64,000 nt of DNA from Halegenticoccus soli (GTDB lineage Archaea; Halobacteriota; Halobacteria; Halobacteriales; Haloferacaceae), in the NCBI RefSeq assembly GCF_002844195.1, contig NZ_PEND01000006.1:1-64000 (forward strand), read 5' to 3'. A program made the position numbers and the translations under genes. Shown here one piece after another: positions 1 through 7,455 of this stretch (positions are counted from its first letter, which is position 1; each line of letters opens with the position of its first letter). The notes under the pieces were generated by a model. The model saw nothing but the letters and a program-made list of their open reading frames with translations, had not been told where the DNA came from and ran no database searches.

Positions 1-165
1 TGGGAACGTTATGAGGTATTAGCCTCAGTTTCCCGAGGTTATGCCTCTCCGTAGGGTAGTTTGGCCACGTGTTACGGAGCTATTCGCCACGAGTCTGAAC
101 TCGTGCAACTAGCATGGCTAAATCGGATCCCAATAGCAATGGCCTCCGGCAGGATCAACCGGAAT
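1..165 (-). rRNA. rrs: 16S ribosomal RNA, 5' part
   Basis: The reverse complement starts at position 165 with ATTCCGGTTGATCCTGCCGG, the conserved 5' end of archaeal 16S rRNA. It continues with the haloarchaeal pattern through helices of the 5' domain. Only the first 165 nt are present; the gene runs off the left edge. It is transcribed leftward, away from the replication origin near 4.5 kb, so transcription and fork movement are co-directional. Confidence 0.98.
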
Positions 166-360
166 GGTCCTGGGCTCCCGGTTGGGAGCTCAGGGGGCGT
201 GGCGGGAACTGTCGCCGTGTGCGGCGACAGGTCACCATAGCATTGCATGGTCCGTGTTCGGCGACGCGGTCGTCGGTCGACCGGGTGTCACCGAACTATC
301 AGGGCTAACGTCAGATTCCATCTGTACGGCGGACCGCAGGGGTGGAATCCTCATGTCCTT
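166..360 (-). other. 16S rRNA leader with processing-type hairpins
   Basis: This stretch lies between the rRNA promoters and the mature 16S end. It holds a perfect 9-bp inverted repeat at 209-230 (stem CTGTCGCCG, 4-nt loop) and a further GC-rich inverted repeat close to the 16S 5' end (about 175-195). Such helices are expected in the pre-rRNA leader and the 16S processing stem. I see no gene here. The 3' arm of the processing stem lies outside the window. Confidence 0.6.
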
Positions 361-379
361 CGGACCCTAGCGTAGCACA

Positions 380-640
380 GTCGGGGCCTTAAACCCGTCG
401 AAGTGCGTGTCGCCTCGCCCCCGACGGGGCGAAGAGGTCCGAGTGTGGATCGAATCGAACGACCCACGTCTTCTTCGGACGTGAACGGAAGCGACGTTCG
501 GGTATAAACCCGTTGATTCGCTTCCGCCGCGGGAGTGGATCCCGCACCGTCCGCGAATATGGGTCGAGTTGAGCGACCCACATCCACGCTGCGTCTTACG
601 CATTTCTACCGAGTGGTCTGTAGTACTTAATAGCACTGAT
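380..640 (-). promoter_or_regulatory. Tandem rRNA operon promoters
   Basis: On the minus strand there are at least three TATA-like boxes: TTTAAG at 388-393 (preceded by TTCGACGGG), TTTATA at 503-508 (preceded by TCAACGGG) and ATATTC at 555-561 (preceded by CTCGACCC). A weaker ATTAAG lies at about 625-631. The blocks around 456-480 and 570-600 share the word CGACCCAC, so the promoter modules look duplicated. Multiple tandem rRNA promoters are usual in haloarchaea. Start sites would lie about 25 nt to the left of each box. Confidence 0.7.
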
Positions 641-793
641 ATCGCCCGATATCCGAAAAATCATTGAGAAATCGGGGGCGTGTGCTACGGATTGCCACCT
701 CATCCGCGATAATCTGAAAAGTGTTCAACAGAGTACCAGTAACGGAACCCGGTGACTGTTCGCCGGGCACGTCTATCGGTTCCCAGGTAGTCG

Positions 794-930
794 GCGAGAG
801 AGACGGTGAGAGAGGCGGTGAGAGGAGGGACGAGAGAAGGGAAAGGAAAGCGAAAGGGAGGGGAAAGAAGAGAAGAGAGACGTCCGGGAAAGCAGGGAGA
901 GAACGAAAACGCGCAAGAGGGGCCCGAGAG
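794..930 (+). repeat. Purine-rich low-complexity tract
   Basis: About 130 nt made almost entirely of A and G on the plus strand (GAGAGAGACGG-, GGGAAAGGAAAG- and AGAAGAGAGA-type runs). It lies between the rRNA promoters and tbp. Several open frames cross it, but none has plausible protein composition. It could form triplex or melt easily; no function is evident. Confidence 0.6.
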
Positions 931-1022
931 AACCGGGCCGCCGCCGATGTCGGGGGTGAGCTTCGGCTCGTGGACGAACGTCAGTCGCTGGTATTTTCTA
1001 CGCGTACGCGCGGCCACGTCAC

Positions 1023-1045
1023 TTTATAACGTGTCCGTTTATAAG
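1023..1045 (+). promoter_or_regulatory. tbp promoter, two TATA boxes
   Basis: Two TATA-like boxes precede tbp: TTTATAA at 1023-1029 and TTTATAAG at 1038-1045. The downstream one lies about 30 nt before the ATG at 1073, which would give a near-leaderless mRNA. The duplication could serve autoregulation by TBP, but that is inference. Confidence 0.55.
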
Positions 1046-1072
1046 CCAAGGGTGAGGAAAAGAGAGCGAACA

Positions 1073-1633
1073 ATGACCTCGCCAGCAGACTCTATCGAAA
1101 TTCAGAACGTGGTGGCATCGACGGGGATCGGACAGGAGCTCGACTTGGAAGCGCTCGCCGACGACCTCCCCGGCGCGGACTTCAACCCGGACAACTTTCC
1201 CGGACTGGTTTACCGAACCCAGAATCCGAAGGCGGCGGCGTTGATCTTCCGATCCGGGAAGATCGTCTGCACGGGAGCAAAGAGCATCGAGGACGTTCAC
1301 GACGCCCTCGGAATCATCTTCGACAAGCTTCGCGATCTGAGCATCCCGGTCGAGGACGACCCCGAGATCACGGTCCAGAACATCGTCTCCAGCGCGGACC
1401 TGGGGCACAACCTCAACCTGAACGCGCTGGCGATCGGCCTCGGGCTCGAAGACGTCGAGTACGAGCCGGAGCAGTTCCCGGGGCTCGTCTATCGAATGGA
1501 CGCCCCCGAAGTGGTCATTCTGTTGTTCGGCAGCGGGAAAATCGTGATTACCGGTGGGAAACGCACCGACGACGCGACGACGGCGGTCGAACAGATCGTC
1601 GAGCGGATCCAGAACCTCGGACTGCTCGGCTGA
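1073..1633 (+). CDS. tbp: TATA-box-binding protein (TBP)
   Basis: This is the general transcription factor that binds TATA boxes and recruits TFB and RNA polymerase. The 186-residue protein is a typical archaeal TBP made of two direct repeats: residues about 8-95, with FPGLVYR at 42-48, and about 98-184, with FPGLVYR at 135-141. Each repeat carries the SGKIV.TG strand (61-68 and 154-161). I chose the ATG at 1073 because an upstream extension would be translated from the purine tract and because the TATA box at 1038 sits just before it. Haloarchaea often have several TBPs; this one is next to the rRNA operon and the origin. Confidence 0.97.
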   Translation: MTSPADSIEIQNVVASTGIGQELDLEALADDLPGADFNPDNFPGLVYRTQNPKAAALIFRSGKIVCTGAKSIEDVHDALGIIFDKLRDLSIPVEDDPEITVQNIVSSADLGHNLNLNALAIGLGLEDVEYEPEQFPGLVYRMDAPEVVILLFGSGKIVITGGKRTDDATTAVEQIVERIQNLGLLG

Positions 1634-1752
1634 AACGGGGAGACGCTGTCGAGGGAGTGTCGAAGGGCGACGCTATTCGCGGTGCGGGCGCGACCAAACG
1701 GGCCGCGGGAAGTCCAAAATGGTGATGTATCGGCGTCCGCAATGGAGGTTCG

Positions 1753-2547
1753 ATGAGCGCACGAGAGGACATCGCTTTTCTCGTCGGTTCGGAAAGTCGG
1801 ATAGAGATTTTGCGGGCGGTGAACGAGGCCGAGTTCCGACCCACCGATCTGGGCGAACGATGCTCGTGTGCCAGGGAAACCGCCCAGCGAACGCTGCGAG
1901 GGTTCGTCGAGCGCGGGTGGGTCGAGAAAGCGAACGGGCGATACCGAGCCACGCCGGCGGGACGGATGGTCTTCGAAGACTACGAACGGCTCGCCTCCAC
2001 GGTGACCGACACGAGCCGGTTCCAGCAGTTTCTCGCACACGGCGGGGAAATCGCGCGGAGGCTACGGCCGGAGTCGCTCGTCGATCTGACCGTTACGACC
2101 GCGACCGCGGACAATCCCCACGCGCCGATAGACCGCTACCTCACCGTTCTCGGCGACTCGCCCGTGACGTCGTTCCGGGGAATGGCGCCGATCGTGAGCC
2201 GCGTGTTCAACGAGGCGGCGGAGGCAGTGATCGGACCGGAGACGAGCATGGAGCTCATCATCGACGAGGCGGTGCTGAACGCCTCGGAGGCGAGGTATCC
2301 GGACGCTCTCGCGAAGGCGTTTGATCTCCCCCAGTTTGAACTCCTCCTCTCGCCGGACGAGATCGACTTCGGCTTGGCGCTGATAGACGGGCGCGCGTTC
2401 GTCGGCGCGTACGACGAGCACGGCAATCTCATCGCGAGCGTCGACGGGACCGGCGACGCCCTCTGGGACCTCTCGACGGAGGTGTACGCCGAGTACCGCG
2501 AGCGCGCGCGCTCGCTCGAACGCGCCGACGTGACCGCCCGGCACTGA
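1753..2547 (+). CDS. Winged-helix transcriptional regulator, COG4742-like
   Basis: A 264-residue protein with an N-terminal winged helix-turn-helix (about residues 8-75), including a recognition-helix stretch around CARETAQRTLRGF. A larger C-terminal domain resembles the haloarchaeal and methanogen regulators that pair an ArsR-like wHTH with a predicted ligand-binding region. The ATG at 1753 follows a purine-rich GGAGGT at 1744-1749, close enough to act as a ribosome site. It lies 119 nt after tbp on the same strand. A protein of the same architecture is encoded at 37297. Target and ligand are unknown. Confidence 0.75.
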   Translation: MSAREDIAFLVGSESRIEILRAVNEAEFRPTDLGERCSCARETAQRTLRGFVERGWVEKANGRYRATPAGRMVFEDYERLASTVTDTSRFQQFLAHGGEIARRLRPESLVDLTVTTATADNPHAPIDRYLTVLGDSPVTSFRGMAPIVSRVFNEAAEAVIGPETSMELIIDEAVLNASEARYPDALAKAFDLPQFELLLSPDEIDFGLALIDGRAFVGAYDEHGNLIASVDGTGDALWDLSTEVYAEYRERARSLERADVTARH

Positions 2548-2643
2548 AACCGGCGCTGGGCACTGAGATCAGCGCTGAGACGAACGAACCGTGGGTGAGC
2601 CGGACGATCTTGGCCAATTCGGTAGTGTGACGGGATGGATCAC

Positions 2644-2687
2644 TCGTGATTGTTTCGGTCACGATAGGGAGTGAAAAATTATAAGTC
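2644..2687 (+). promoter_or_regulatory. Orphan promoter-like element with inverted repeat
   Basis: The 328-nt gap between the regulator and the 3' end of orc1 has no convincing gene. It does hold an inverted repeat TCGTGA...TCACGA (2644-2664) followed by a good TATA box, ATTATAAG, at 2678-2685. Any transcript started from it on the plus strand (near 2705) would run antisense into orc1. An ATG at 2708 sits at leaderless distance, but its frame is not protein-like beyond the first residues. Confidence 0.4.
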
Positions 2688-2875
2688 ATCCCTGCGCCTG
2701 GACTCGAATGCAGCACGACCGAATCGTGCCTCCGTACCCCATCCGCTTCGGCCCTCTCACCGTTTTCTACGTCGTGGTTCGACGTCGTGGAGTGCCCCGG
2801 ACGTCGGACAGCGCGAGATTTTCGCACCCGGTGCCCGAAAAGAGAGCTCGCCCGCCGCGAAGAACGCGCGAGCGC

Positions 2876-4075
2876 TCACGTGCTCTCGGTCAGAACTTCC
2901 TTGACGACTTCAGGATCCTCCAGCAGTTGGTGTTTCGTGTAGCTTCCCTCGGCACTGCCGCCGCTGTGCTTCGATTGTTCGATGATGTCGAGGAACGCGT
3001 GTTCTTTGAGGAGATCTCGAACTCGGCGCAGCGAGAGGCTGTCCGAACCTTCCTGCCGGCAGATGCTCTCGTAGATCTCGTACACTCGGCTCGTCCGGAA
3101 CCCGTCCTTGCGCTGGTTCGAGAGGGAAAGGAGGGCGAGCGCCTGGAGGACGTACCGGGAGTGGGGCGTGGAGCCGCGGATGAGTTCGCGGAAGCGATCA
3201 GTCTCCGCGCGCTCGCGCGCCTGCGTGACGAACTCCTCTTTGACCGTCGGGGCGCCCTTCGACTGGGCGATTTCGCCGGCGTACCGGAGGATGTCGATGG
3301 CTTTGCGCGCGTCGCCGTGTTCCCGCGCGGCGAGCGCGGCCGCGCGGGGGATCGTCGACGGGTCGAGCACGCCGTCGCGGAACGCGTCGCTCCGCGCCTC
3401 CATGATGTCTCGGAGCTGGTTCGCGTCGTACGGCGGGAAGACGAACTCCCGCTCGCAGAGGCTGCTCTTGACCCGTTCGTCCATCCGATCCTTGTACTGG
3501 ATCTTGTTGCTGATGCCGATGACCCCCAGTTTGCACTGTTCGATCTTCCCCGCCTCGCCCGCGCGGGAGAGCTGCATCAGGATGTCGTCGTCGTCGAGCT
3601 TGTCGATCTCGTCGAGGAGGATGAGGACCACGTCGAACTGCGCGTCGAGGATCCGCCAGAGTCGCTTGTAGTACGTCGACGTGCTGAGGCCCTTGTCCGG
3701 AACTTTGATACCGGTCGCGTCGACGTCGTTGACGCTGTCGGCGATCGTCTGCACCGCCTGGGTCTCGGTCGTGTCCTGCGCGCAGTCGACGTAGGCGAAC
3801 GTCGCGTTGACGCCCTCGTCGCCGGCGGTTTCGACGAGCCGCTGGGAGACGTACTTCGCACAGAGGGACTTTCCGGTTCCGGTCTTCCCGTAGATGAGAA
3901 CGTTACTCGGACTCTGACCGAAGATGGCGGGGTTGACCGCGTTGGCGAGGTTCGAAATCTCGTCGTCGCGGCCGACGATGCGCCCCTCCCCCGGAAGGTG
4001 GCTGATCTCCAGGAGCTCCTTGTTAGCGAAGATCGGGTCGTCTCTGGTGAAGAGATCGTCCCCTGTGTCCAACAT
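2876..4075 (-). CDS. orc1: Orc1/Cdc6 replication initiator
   Basis: Origin-recognition AAA+ ATPase that binds ORB elements and starts chromosomal replication. The 399-residue protein has Walker A GKTGTGKS at 63-70, Walker B LILLDEID at about 151-158, a sensor-1 region (GVIGISNK) and a C-terminal winged helix (about 300-390) that contacts DNA. An in-frame ATG exists 57 nt upstream, but the extra residues are only a translation of an ORB element, so the start at 4075 is preferred. It is transcribed away from the adjacent origin. An ORB lies between its TATA box and start codon, suggesting that Orc1 represses its own gene. Confidence 0.96.
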   Translation of the reverse strand: MLDTGDDLFTRDDPIFANKELLEISHLPGEGRIVGRDDEISNLANAVNPAIFGQSPSNVLIYGKTGTGKSLCAKYVSQRLVETAGDEGVNATFAYVDCAQDTTETQAVQTIADSVNDVDATGIKVPDKGLSTSTYYKRLWRILDAQFDVVLILLDEIDKLDDDDILMQLSRAGEAGKIEQCKLGVIGISNKIQYKDRMDERVKSSLCEREFVFPPYDANQLRDIMEARSDAFRDGVLDPSTIPRAAALAAREHGDARKAIDILRYAGEIAQSKGAPTVKEEFVTQARERAETDRFRELIRGSTPHSRYVLQALALLSLSNQRKDGFRTSRVYEIYESICRQEGSDSLSLRRVRDLLKEHAFLDIIEQSKHSGGSAEGSYTKHQLLEDPEVVKEVLTEST

Positions 4076-4081
4076 ACCAAG

Positions 4082-4151
4082 CCACACCACGTTTCCGGTG
4101 AAATGAGTTGTCCTTTTAGTCGGGACAGACACACCGGGTTTCCGGTGAAAC
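4082..4151 (-). repeat. ORB pair beside orc1
   Basis: Two ORB-like elements in minus orientation: 4082-4106 reads TTTCACCGGAAACGTGGTGT on the minus strand, and 4129-4151 is a variant with ACCCGGTGT. They oppose the orientation of the other eight copies and overlap the orc1 promoter region. Confidence 0.85.
4109..4122 (-). promoter_or_regulatory. orc1 promoter overlapped by ORBs
   Basis: Read on the minus strand, ACTAAAAGG at about 4112-4120 is the best TATA-like box for orc1, putting the start site near 4088. ORB elements flank it at 4082-4106 and 4129-4151, so initiator binding would compete with the transcription machinery. Confidence 0.45.
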
Positions 4152-4179
4152 GCGTGAACGGTGGATAGCGGTCCAGTTG

Positions 4180-4216
4180 AAACGGGGGGTTCTGATTCAC
4201 CGGAAACGCGGTGTGC
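4180..4216 (+). repeat. ORB with adjacent G-string
   Basis: A plus-orientation ORB (TTCACCGGAAACGCGGTGTG) at 4195-4216 is preceded by a run of G (AACGGGGGG, about 4181-4189). G-strings next to ORBs have been described as a halophile-specific part of the recognition site. Only this copy has such a clear one. Confidence 0.75.
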
Positions 4217-4335
4217 GCTCTTTCTCGCGAGCGCGTCGCAACTGTTCGAATGTCCTCCGGTGGTAGACGGACGACGAGAAAGAAGGCGACGACGGGGGCG
4301 CTGAAGACGATGAGGGAACGACGGAGGCGTGAGCG

Positions 4336-4440
4336 AGAGCTGACGGAGACGTGGAGAGAGCTGACGGAGGCGTAAAGAGAGCTGACGGAGGCGTAAAGAG
4401 AGCTGACGGAGGCGTAAAGAGAGCTGACGGAGACGTAAAC
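4336..4440 (+). repeat. 21-bp tandem repeat array in the origin
   Basis: Five units with an exact 21-bp period (GCTGACGG starts at 4339, 4360, 4381, 4402 and 4423; unit core GCTGACGGAGGCGTAAAGA). A degenerate sixth unit may lie to the left. The period equals two helical turns, so every copy faces the same side of the DNA. The array lies between the orc1-proximal ORBs and the AT-rich segment. Confidence 0.9.
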
Positions 4441-4548
4441 GAGGAACAACGAAGGCGTCACGGTACGTTACGCCGGGCCGAAAACGACTGTAGGAGGACG
4501 GAGGAAACGATGGGCGCTTTCGACTGCGGCCTTGAGCGAAGCTCTCGT

Positions 4549-4622
4549 TTCAATTTTTGCGAAGAACTTGGTGAACTATTCACGAGTTCTATGTTTAAAC
4601 CTTTTGAAAGTAGCTCCGCCAC
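4549..4622. other. AT-rich segment, probable duplex-unwinding element
   Basis: A locally AT-rich stretch (around TTTCAATTTTTGCG, AACTATTCACG and ATGTTTAAACC) in otherwise GC-rich DNA. It is flanked by ORB copies on both sides, so it is the best candidate for initial strand opening. Confidence 0.6.
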
Positions 4623-4702
4623 TACACCCGTGACGGACCTTCGTTGATAGCCTCGGCTCCCCGTTTCGGTTCCTTGTTTTAGTTTCCCGTTTCGGCCTCC
4701 CC

Positions 4703-4966
4703 TTTCATCGGAAACGTGGTGTGTCTCTCCGTACCGCTACCCGTTCCTCGTATTTTGACTCTCCGCGTTCCCCGCCCTTCCGCCTCCGTTTCACCGGAAA
4801 CGCGGTGTCTCAGCGCGAACGATGGCCGAATTCCAGTGTATGACTGAATTCCGCTGAATCGGTAGATTTCGGCGTCGGCCGCCGTCCGTGAAGTCGCGGG
4901 CGACCCCCGCCGACTCTCCTCCCTGATCACGGTTCGACCGTTCGATTCACCGGAAACGTGGTGTGG
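4703..4966 (+). repeat. Three ORB elements
   Basis: Plus-orientation ORB-like copies at 4703-4724 (TTTCATCGGAAACGTGGTGT, one mismatch in the core), 4789-4809 and 4945-4966. They form the near set on the far side of the AT-rich segment. Confidence 0.85.
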
Positions 4967-5232
4967 TAGGGCACCGCGCGGGGGATGGAGGTCGAACTTC
5001 TCCGAATCGATTGCGCTGTTCACTCCGCGGCCGAACCGACCCCTTTCACATCCTGCATCCTCCGGGGAAGCCCCGCCGATGAGGAACGGAAGGCGGTAAT
5101 CGGAGTACGCGAACGGCCAACCGGCGGGGGCGAGAAGCTCGATAGGGATCAGAACCGACCGACTGCACGGCGACGACCGCCCGGTTGAAGGCGGCTTTCA
5201 GACTGCGGAAGCCAGCGGCGGCGTCGGAAGCG

Positions 5233-5610
5233 TTCACCGGAAACGCGGTGTCTCCGCCGGCGTTCCCGTCGTCACAACTCGCGCTGCCCCTACTTTCCGC
5301 TGCCGTCCCACTTTCCGCTGCCGCCCCCCTTTCCGCTATCGTTCTATTTTTGACTCTCATCCTATTTCCGCTCTCATCTCACTCTCCCCCGCTGTCGCCC
5401 CAACTCCCGTTACGGCGGAACCGCCTCCACCGCGGGGCGTCCATCGGAAACGTAGTGTCCGTCCGTCGGATGCGCCGAAATCGTTCCGTCGTTCTGACTG
5501 TCTCGCATTTCACCGGAAACGCGGTGTGTTCGACACGGAATCTCTGGCCGCCCTCGTTCGACCGTCTCACGCCTATCGAGCCAAGGAACTTCACCGGAAA
5601 TTCGGTGTGA
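5233..5610 (+). repeat. Four distal ORB elements
   Basis: Plus-orientation copies at 5233-5252, 5441-5460 (a degenerate CATCGGAAACGTAGTGT form), 5508-5529 and 5589-5610 (TTCACCGGAAATTCGGTGT, altered spacer). Pyrimidine-rich DNA with repeated CTTTCCGCT words lies between the first two (about 5290-5335). Confidence 0.8.
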
Positions 5611-5622
5611 CTCGGCGCATTA

Positions 5623-5664
5623 CCACCGTCCGAAAACCACCGTCCGAAAACCACCGTCCGAAAA
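5623..5664 (+). repeat. 14-bp tandem repeat, three units (copy A)
   Basis: Three units of CCACCGTCCGAAAA start at 5623, 5637 and 5651. The same 14-bp core in three tandem copies recurs at 12021-12060. Confidence 0.85.
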
Positions 5665-5728
5665 GCGGCGCTCCGTCGCGCTTACACCGCCGCAAACGGC
5701 ATAAACTTCCGGATCGTAGCCGCGTTCA

Positions 5729-6316
5729 GTGGCGTCGAGACACGGAAGTCAAAGCGCGGGAGGATCGACCGTCCGTTCGCAACGAACTCTGTGGGACCCG
5801 CCCGTTCGCGATCCGGGCGCCTACGCTCTAACGGACCACTTTCGTCGCCGTCTGCGACAACAGGGACGGTACGTCTCGCTTCCGATCGTGAGCGAGGCCA
5901 TCAAACGCGGCCAGATCCGCTGGAACAGTTCCGACGGCTGGCGATTTTCGTTCGTCGAGGACGGGATCAGGTTCACCGTCGTCGTCGGCGATACCGAAAC
6001 CCCGTCGCCGGTGGTTGTCACCGGCTGGACCGAGGTCGAATCGTGGCCGGCGGCGCTGTCGTCGCCGCGTTGGACGGAGAACGACGTTCACACGATACAG
6101 CTTCGCTCCGACCTGAGCGCGCACCGCGACGAGCAGATTCCCTCGCTCATCCGACCGCGCACCGTCGACCGTCCGTTCGAAGTCGGGAACCACCGCATCA
6201 CGACCGAAGCGGGGGCCGGCTGCGTCGAGTGCAACGATTGCGGTCGTCGGTTCCGTTCGAAGGCCGAACTCTGCGGTCGCCGGTGCCGCGAACCCGCCGA
6301 TCTGACGTCGATGTAA
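5729..6316 (+). CDS. Origin-flanking protein with C-terminal zinc finger
   Basis: A 195-residue protein of unknown function. The middle (about residues 36-85, starting DHFRRRLRQQGR) looks like a small alpha/beta domain similar in outline to DUF4258-type proteins. The C-terminus has a cysteine-rich zinc-finger-like motif, CVECNDCGRRF followed by CGRRC. I chose the GTG start at 5729 because ATAAAC at about 5700-5706 lies 26-28 nt upstream, giving a leaderless mRNA. It is the first gene on the side of oriC opposite orc1, so an origin-related role is possible but is positional inference only. Confidence 0.7.
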   Translation: MASRHGSQSAGGSTVRSQRTLWDPPVRDPGAYALTDHFRRRLRQQGRYVSLPIVSEAIKRGQIRWNSSDGWRFSFVEDGIRFTVVVGDTETPSPVVVTGWTEVESWPAALSSPRWTENDVHTIQLRSDLSAHRDEQIPSLIRPRTVDRPFEVGNHRITTEAGAGCVECNDCGRRFRSKAELCGRRCREPADLTSM

Positions 6317-6319
6317 TGG

Positions 6320-6431
6320 TGATGTGACGGTGGTGTGACGGTGGTGTGACGGTGGTGTGACGGTGGTGTGACGGTGATGTAACGGTGGTGTGACGGTGAT
6401 GTAACGGTGATGTAACGTCGATGCGACGGTA
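6320..6431 (+). repeat. 11-bp tandem repeat array
   Basis: About ten units of TGGTGTGACGG and the variant TGATGTAACGG, starting four bases after the stop of the preceding gene. The period is close to one helical turn. The rest of the 409-nt gap to 6726 shows only a TATA-like CTATAACTC near 6590. Confidence 0.9.
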
Positions 6432-6725
6432 ACCCGAATCTCCTACAAAACGTCGTTGGAGCTCGTCCGCCGTCTCTCAGCGTCGAGTCACTGGCCGCGC
6501 GTTCGACCGATCGAACGACCAATAGAAAATACGTATTTACCCGTAGCGGAGACTGTACCGTTCGATAACGCGTATTTGGAAAGGCTGAACTATAACTCGC
6601 TCGGGTGCGTAATTTCGTTGTCGCTCGGAACGCGCTCGCTACGAGCACGAATCCTCACGACCACGAGCACGATCGCTCTACGGAGGCGAACCCACAGTGA
6701 ACGGAGACCCGAACGGAGGCCGACC

Positions 6726-7283
6726 ATGAGAACGCCGGCGTTCAATCGCGCGTGGACGCGAACGCGCCGGTGTATCGCACGAGCACTATCCGCGATAACG
6801 ACCCCGCTCAGGGCCGCATCCGCCCGCGTAACGGCCCCCCTACGCGATCGATCGACGAACCGGGCGTGGGAACGGGCGTGGATCGCGCGCGGCGAGGCGC
6901 GGTGGCGGCGGGGTTCGGAGTCGATCGAGTGCTTTCGCTTCGCCGACGGCTACGTCGCGACCGTGGAGTACGAGGACCGCGACGTGACGTGGCAACTGAC
7001 CGCCGGGCCGGCGAACCTCGCGGGAGCGCTCTTCACCGTCGGACTGTACATGCAGCACGGCGTCACCCCGCAGATCGACCCCGAAGGGCGGATGTTCATC
7101 GCGATCGGCGACGACGGACCGGTGCAGGTGTTCGAGGAAACGACCCGCGACCCCGTCGAGTACGTCTACATCGACGCGTTCCGGACGCTCGAGGAACTCC
7201 CCGGCTGCGTCGACGCCGACGAGATCGAACGCGCGTACCGTCGGCTCTCGCAGGACCGGCCGCGCGAGCTGCCGTCCGGATGA
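6726..7283 (+). CDS. Conserved haloarchaeal protein upstream of rad25
   Basis: A 185-residue protein with a basic, Arg-rich N-terminus (about 1-60) and an acidic C-terminal domain containing FADGYVATVEYEDRDVTWQLTA and a terminal helix with DEIERAYRRL. The ATG at 6726 is chosen because longer in-frame starts give an atypical N-terminus. It lies 172 nt before rad25 on the same strand. I do not recognise a functional family. Confidence 0.65.
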   Translation: MRTPAFNRAWTRTRRCIARALSAITTPLRAASARVTAPLRDRSTNRAWERAWIARGEARWRRGSESIECFRFADGYVATVEYEDRDVTWQLTAGPANLAGALFTVGLYMQHGVTPQIDPEGRMFIAIGDDGPVQVFEETTRDPVEYVYIDAFRTLEELPGCVDADEIERAYRRLSQDRPRELPSG

Positions 7284-7455
7284 ATTCACGGGAAGTCCAC
7301 GCTCACACTCCGCGTCGACTTTCGAAACTTCCGCGCCGATCTTCCGCGTCTTTCCCCTCCTCCACCTCCATGTCTTTCCCCTCCTCCACCTCCATCCTCG
7401 ATCTTCGTCCGCGGATGTCGCAACCCGTTTGCCGCTGGCGACGCTACCGCGACCG

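Larger units (their letters stand above)
4082..5610. other. Chromosomal replication origin (oriC)
   Basis: Intergenic region next to orc1 with ten copies of an ORB-like element close to TTCACCGGAAACGCGGTGT. Two are in minus orientation (4082-4106, 4129-4151). Eight are in plus orientation (starting at about 4195, 4703, 4789, 4945, 5233, 5441, 5508, 5589). An AT-rich segment at about 4549-4622 lies between the third and fourth copies and is the likely unwinding element. A 21-bp tandem array sits beside it. Initiator gene, inverted ORB sets and an AT-rich core together match the organisation of haloarchaeal oriC1-type origins. Confidence 0.93.

Noticed and set aside
4075-4132. Upstream ATG of orc1 at 4132
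   Set aside because: The extra 19 residues are encoded by an ORB and lie upstream of the likely transcription start.
2708-4168. Plus-strand frame of 486 codons starting at leaderless distance from a TATA box
   Set aside because: Almost all of it is antisense to orc1, with shadow-type composition. I keep the promoter as a finding, but not the protein.
4336-4440. CRISPR array
   Set aside because: Units are directly tandem without spacers and no cas gene is present; the same holds for the other short arrays.
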